64,000 nucleotides of DNA from Marinobacter alexandrii (lineage in GTDB: Bacteria > Bacteroidota > Bacteroidia > Cytophagales > Cyclobacteriaceae). The notes beneath the pieces are model-generated. The model did no database searches. It worked only from the letters and a program-made list of their open reading frames with translations, and had not been told where the DNA came from. Position numbers and translations under genes: made by a program. Location: NCBI GenBank assembly GCA_039984955.1, contig JBDWTN010000007.1, forward strand, positions 620,001 to 684,000, in the 5' to 3' direction. This document shows, one piece after another, positions 63,139 through 64,000 of this stretch (position 1 is its first letter; each line of letters starts with the position of its first letter).

Positions 63139-64000
63139 TTACTTCCAAATTCCCGGGCAATCTTGCTTGCAGTCCCTTCAATTGGTTCAACTGCTTCACT
63201 TGCTTCAATACAGGGTCTGCATCTATTCCGAATAGCGTAAACTGAACTTTCGCATTCATGCGCTCTAGAAATTCTTCTACAAATGGCTTCTCTTTTGGGT
63301 AGTATGAAACACTGTAATCGTTTTCAATTCCAGCGGCTTTTGCTGCTAATTCAATCGCATCGTTGAAGCTCCCAAGTTTATCTATCAGACCATTGTCTAA
63401 CGCCTGCTCACCACTCCAAACTCTCCCACTTGCGATTTTTTTCAATTCCGATTGTGTCATACCTCTGGCATCTGCCGCCTTTTGTGTAAATACTTCATAC
63501 CCTTCGTTTACTCCACGTTGAATGATTGCCCTTTCAGAATTACGCAATGGACGTGTGACCGTATAAATGTCTGAATACTCTCCAGTCTTTACTACATCAT
63601 GCGTAATGCCTATTTTATTTTCCAAAAATTCACCAAAGTTGAACCACATACCGAAGATTCCTATAGATCCGGTAATTGTGTTAGGTTGTGCAATGATGGT
63701 ATCTGCTGGCATTGCAATATAGTATCCTCCGGAAGCGGCAGCTCCTCCCATAGAAGCAATGATCGGTTTCTTACCTTTCGTCAGCATCAGTTCCCTCCAA
63801 ATCATATCTGAGGCTGTCATACTACCTCCACCAGAATTGACTCTCATGACGATTGCTTTGACCTTATCGTTTTCACGAGCCTTCCTGATCTCTTTCGCAA
63901 AGATAGATCCTACAATTCCTTCATCGCCACCCATTACAATATCTCCCTCAGCCACGATAACAGCAATCCTATTACTTGCGTATGTCCCTTCTTTGATAGT
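63134..64000 (-). CDS. sppA: Signal peptide peptidase SppA-type S49 protease, 5' end outside window
   Basis: Inner membrane serine protease that clears signal peptides. The frame is open to the window edge, and codons beyond the internal GTG at 63955 give the typical RIAVIVAEGDI, so that GTG is not the start. The visible 288 residues form the C-terminal S49 repeat: MRVNSGGGSMTASD, then the nucleophile serine in MGGAAASGGYYIAMPAD, and ITGSIGIFGMWF. In the 67-kDa SppA type the catalytic lysine sits in the N-terminal repeat, which lies off the window. Confidence 0.93.
   Translation of the reverse strand, partial: TIKEGTYASNRIAVIVAEGDIVMGGDEGIVGSIFAKEIRKARENDKVKAIVMRVNSGGGSMTASDMIWRELMLTKGKKPIIASMGGAAASGGYYIAMPADTIIAQPNTITGSIGIFGMWFNFGEFLENKIGITHDVVKTGEYSDIYTVTRPLRNSERAIIQRGVNEGYEVFTQKAADARGMTQSELKKIASGRVWSGEQALDNGLIDKLGSFNDAIELAAKAAGIENDYSVSYYPKEKPFVEEFLERMNAKVQFTLFGIDADPVLKQVKQLNQLKGLQARLPGNLEVR

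Noticed and set aside
63953-63955. GTG at 63955 (minus strand) as the sppA start
   Set aside because: The frame continues to the window edge and encodes typical SppA sequence before it.

Overview
This window is AT-rich chromosomal DNA from a marine-type member of the Bacteroidota, most likely a Cytophagales-like gliding bacterium (inference). The markers are the gliding ABC transporter genes gldA, gldF and gldG, cargo with type A and type B sorting domains of the type IX secretion system (T9SS), a PorP/SprF-family protein, a type III glutamine synthetase, and promoter elements of the Bacteroidetes form TAnnTTTG with few Shine-Dalgarno sequences. No rRNA, tRNA, CRISPR array, prophage or autonomous insertion sequence was recognised. 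Two genes run off the edges: dnaE (5' end missing before base 1) and an sppA-like protease (5' end missing beyond base 64000).

Layout. 1-10 kb: dnaE, trxA with a strong terminator, then exported or small enzymes (M23 peptidase, HExxH protein, VOC protein, gamma-glutamyltransferase, a sulfotransferase-like protein and a class IV aminotransferase). 9-16 kb: a 72-aa orphan, a metallo-hydrolase, a cyclophilin, an orphan MacB/FtsX-type permease, type III glutamine synthetase and rsmE. 16.4-25.2 kb: one 2912-aa T9SS surface protein built of three similar super-modules; behind its start lies a frameshifted remnant of another T9SS sorting domain. 25.7-30.6 kb: a lipoprotein, a 599-aa coiled protein, a short paralogue of its N-terminus, a TlpA-like thioredoxin, an arginase-family gene and sixA. 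30.7-35.8 kb: topA, an ECF sigma factor with a membrane partner, a small membrane protein and dnaN. 36-40.6 kb: a gliding operon in the order gldA, DUF559 endonuclease-like gene, gldF, gldG, DUF4340 gene. A palindromic MITE-like element flanked by a 7-bp direct repeat sits between the DUF559 gene and gldF. 40.8-44.9 kb: FMN reductase, DinB-like protein and a TPR-CHAT protease. 44.8-53.8 kb: a tightly packed four-gene surface operon (repetitive adhesin, type B sorting-domain protein, PorP/SprF protein, OmpA-LysM protein). 54-64 kb: an FAD enzyme diverging from a cupin, an 1867-aa multidomain T9SS glycoside hydrolase-like protein, a second ECF sigma/membrane-protein pair and sppA.

How the genes fit together. 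Much of the window serves the cell surface: export and gliding (gldAFG), T9SS cargo, an outer membrane PorP/OmpA pair beside its likely cargo, and two ECF sigma/membrane-protein pairs that may sense envelope state. Housekeeping replication genes (dnaE, topA, dnaN) are interspersed. The observations most worth following up are the palindromic element with its apparent target-site duplication inside the gldA-DUF559-gldF operon, the coupling of a DUF559 gene to gldA, the duplicated sigma/membrane-protein cassettes, and the adhesin operon that meets a secreted TPR-CHAT protease gene.
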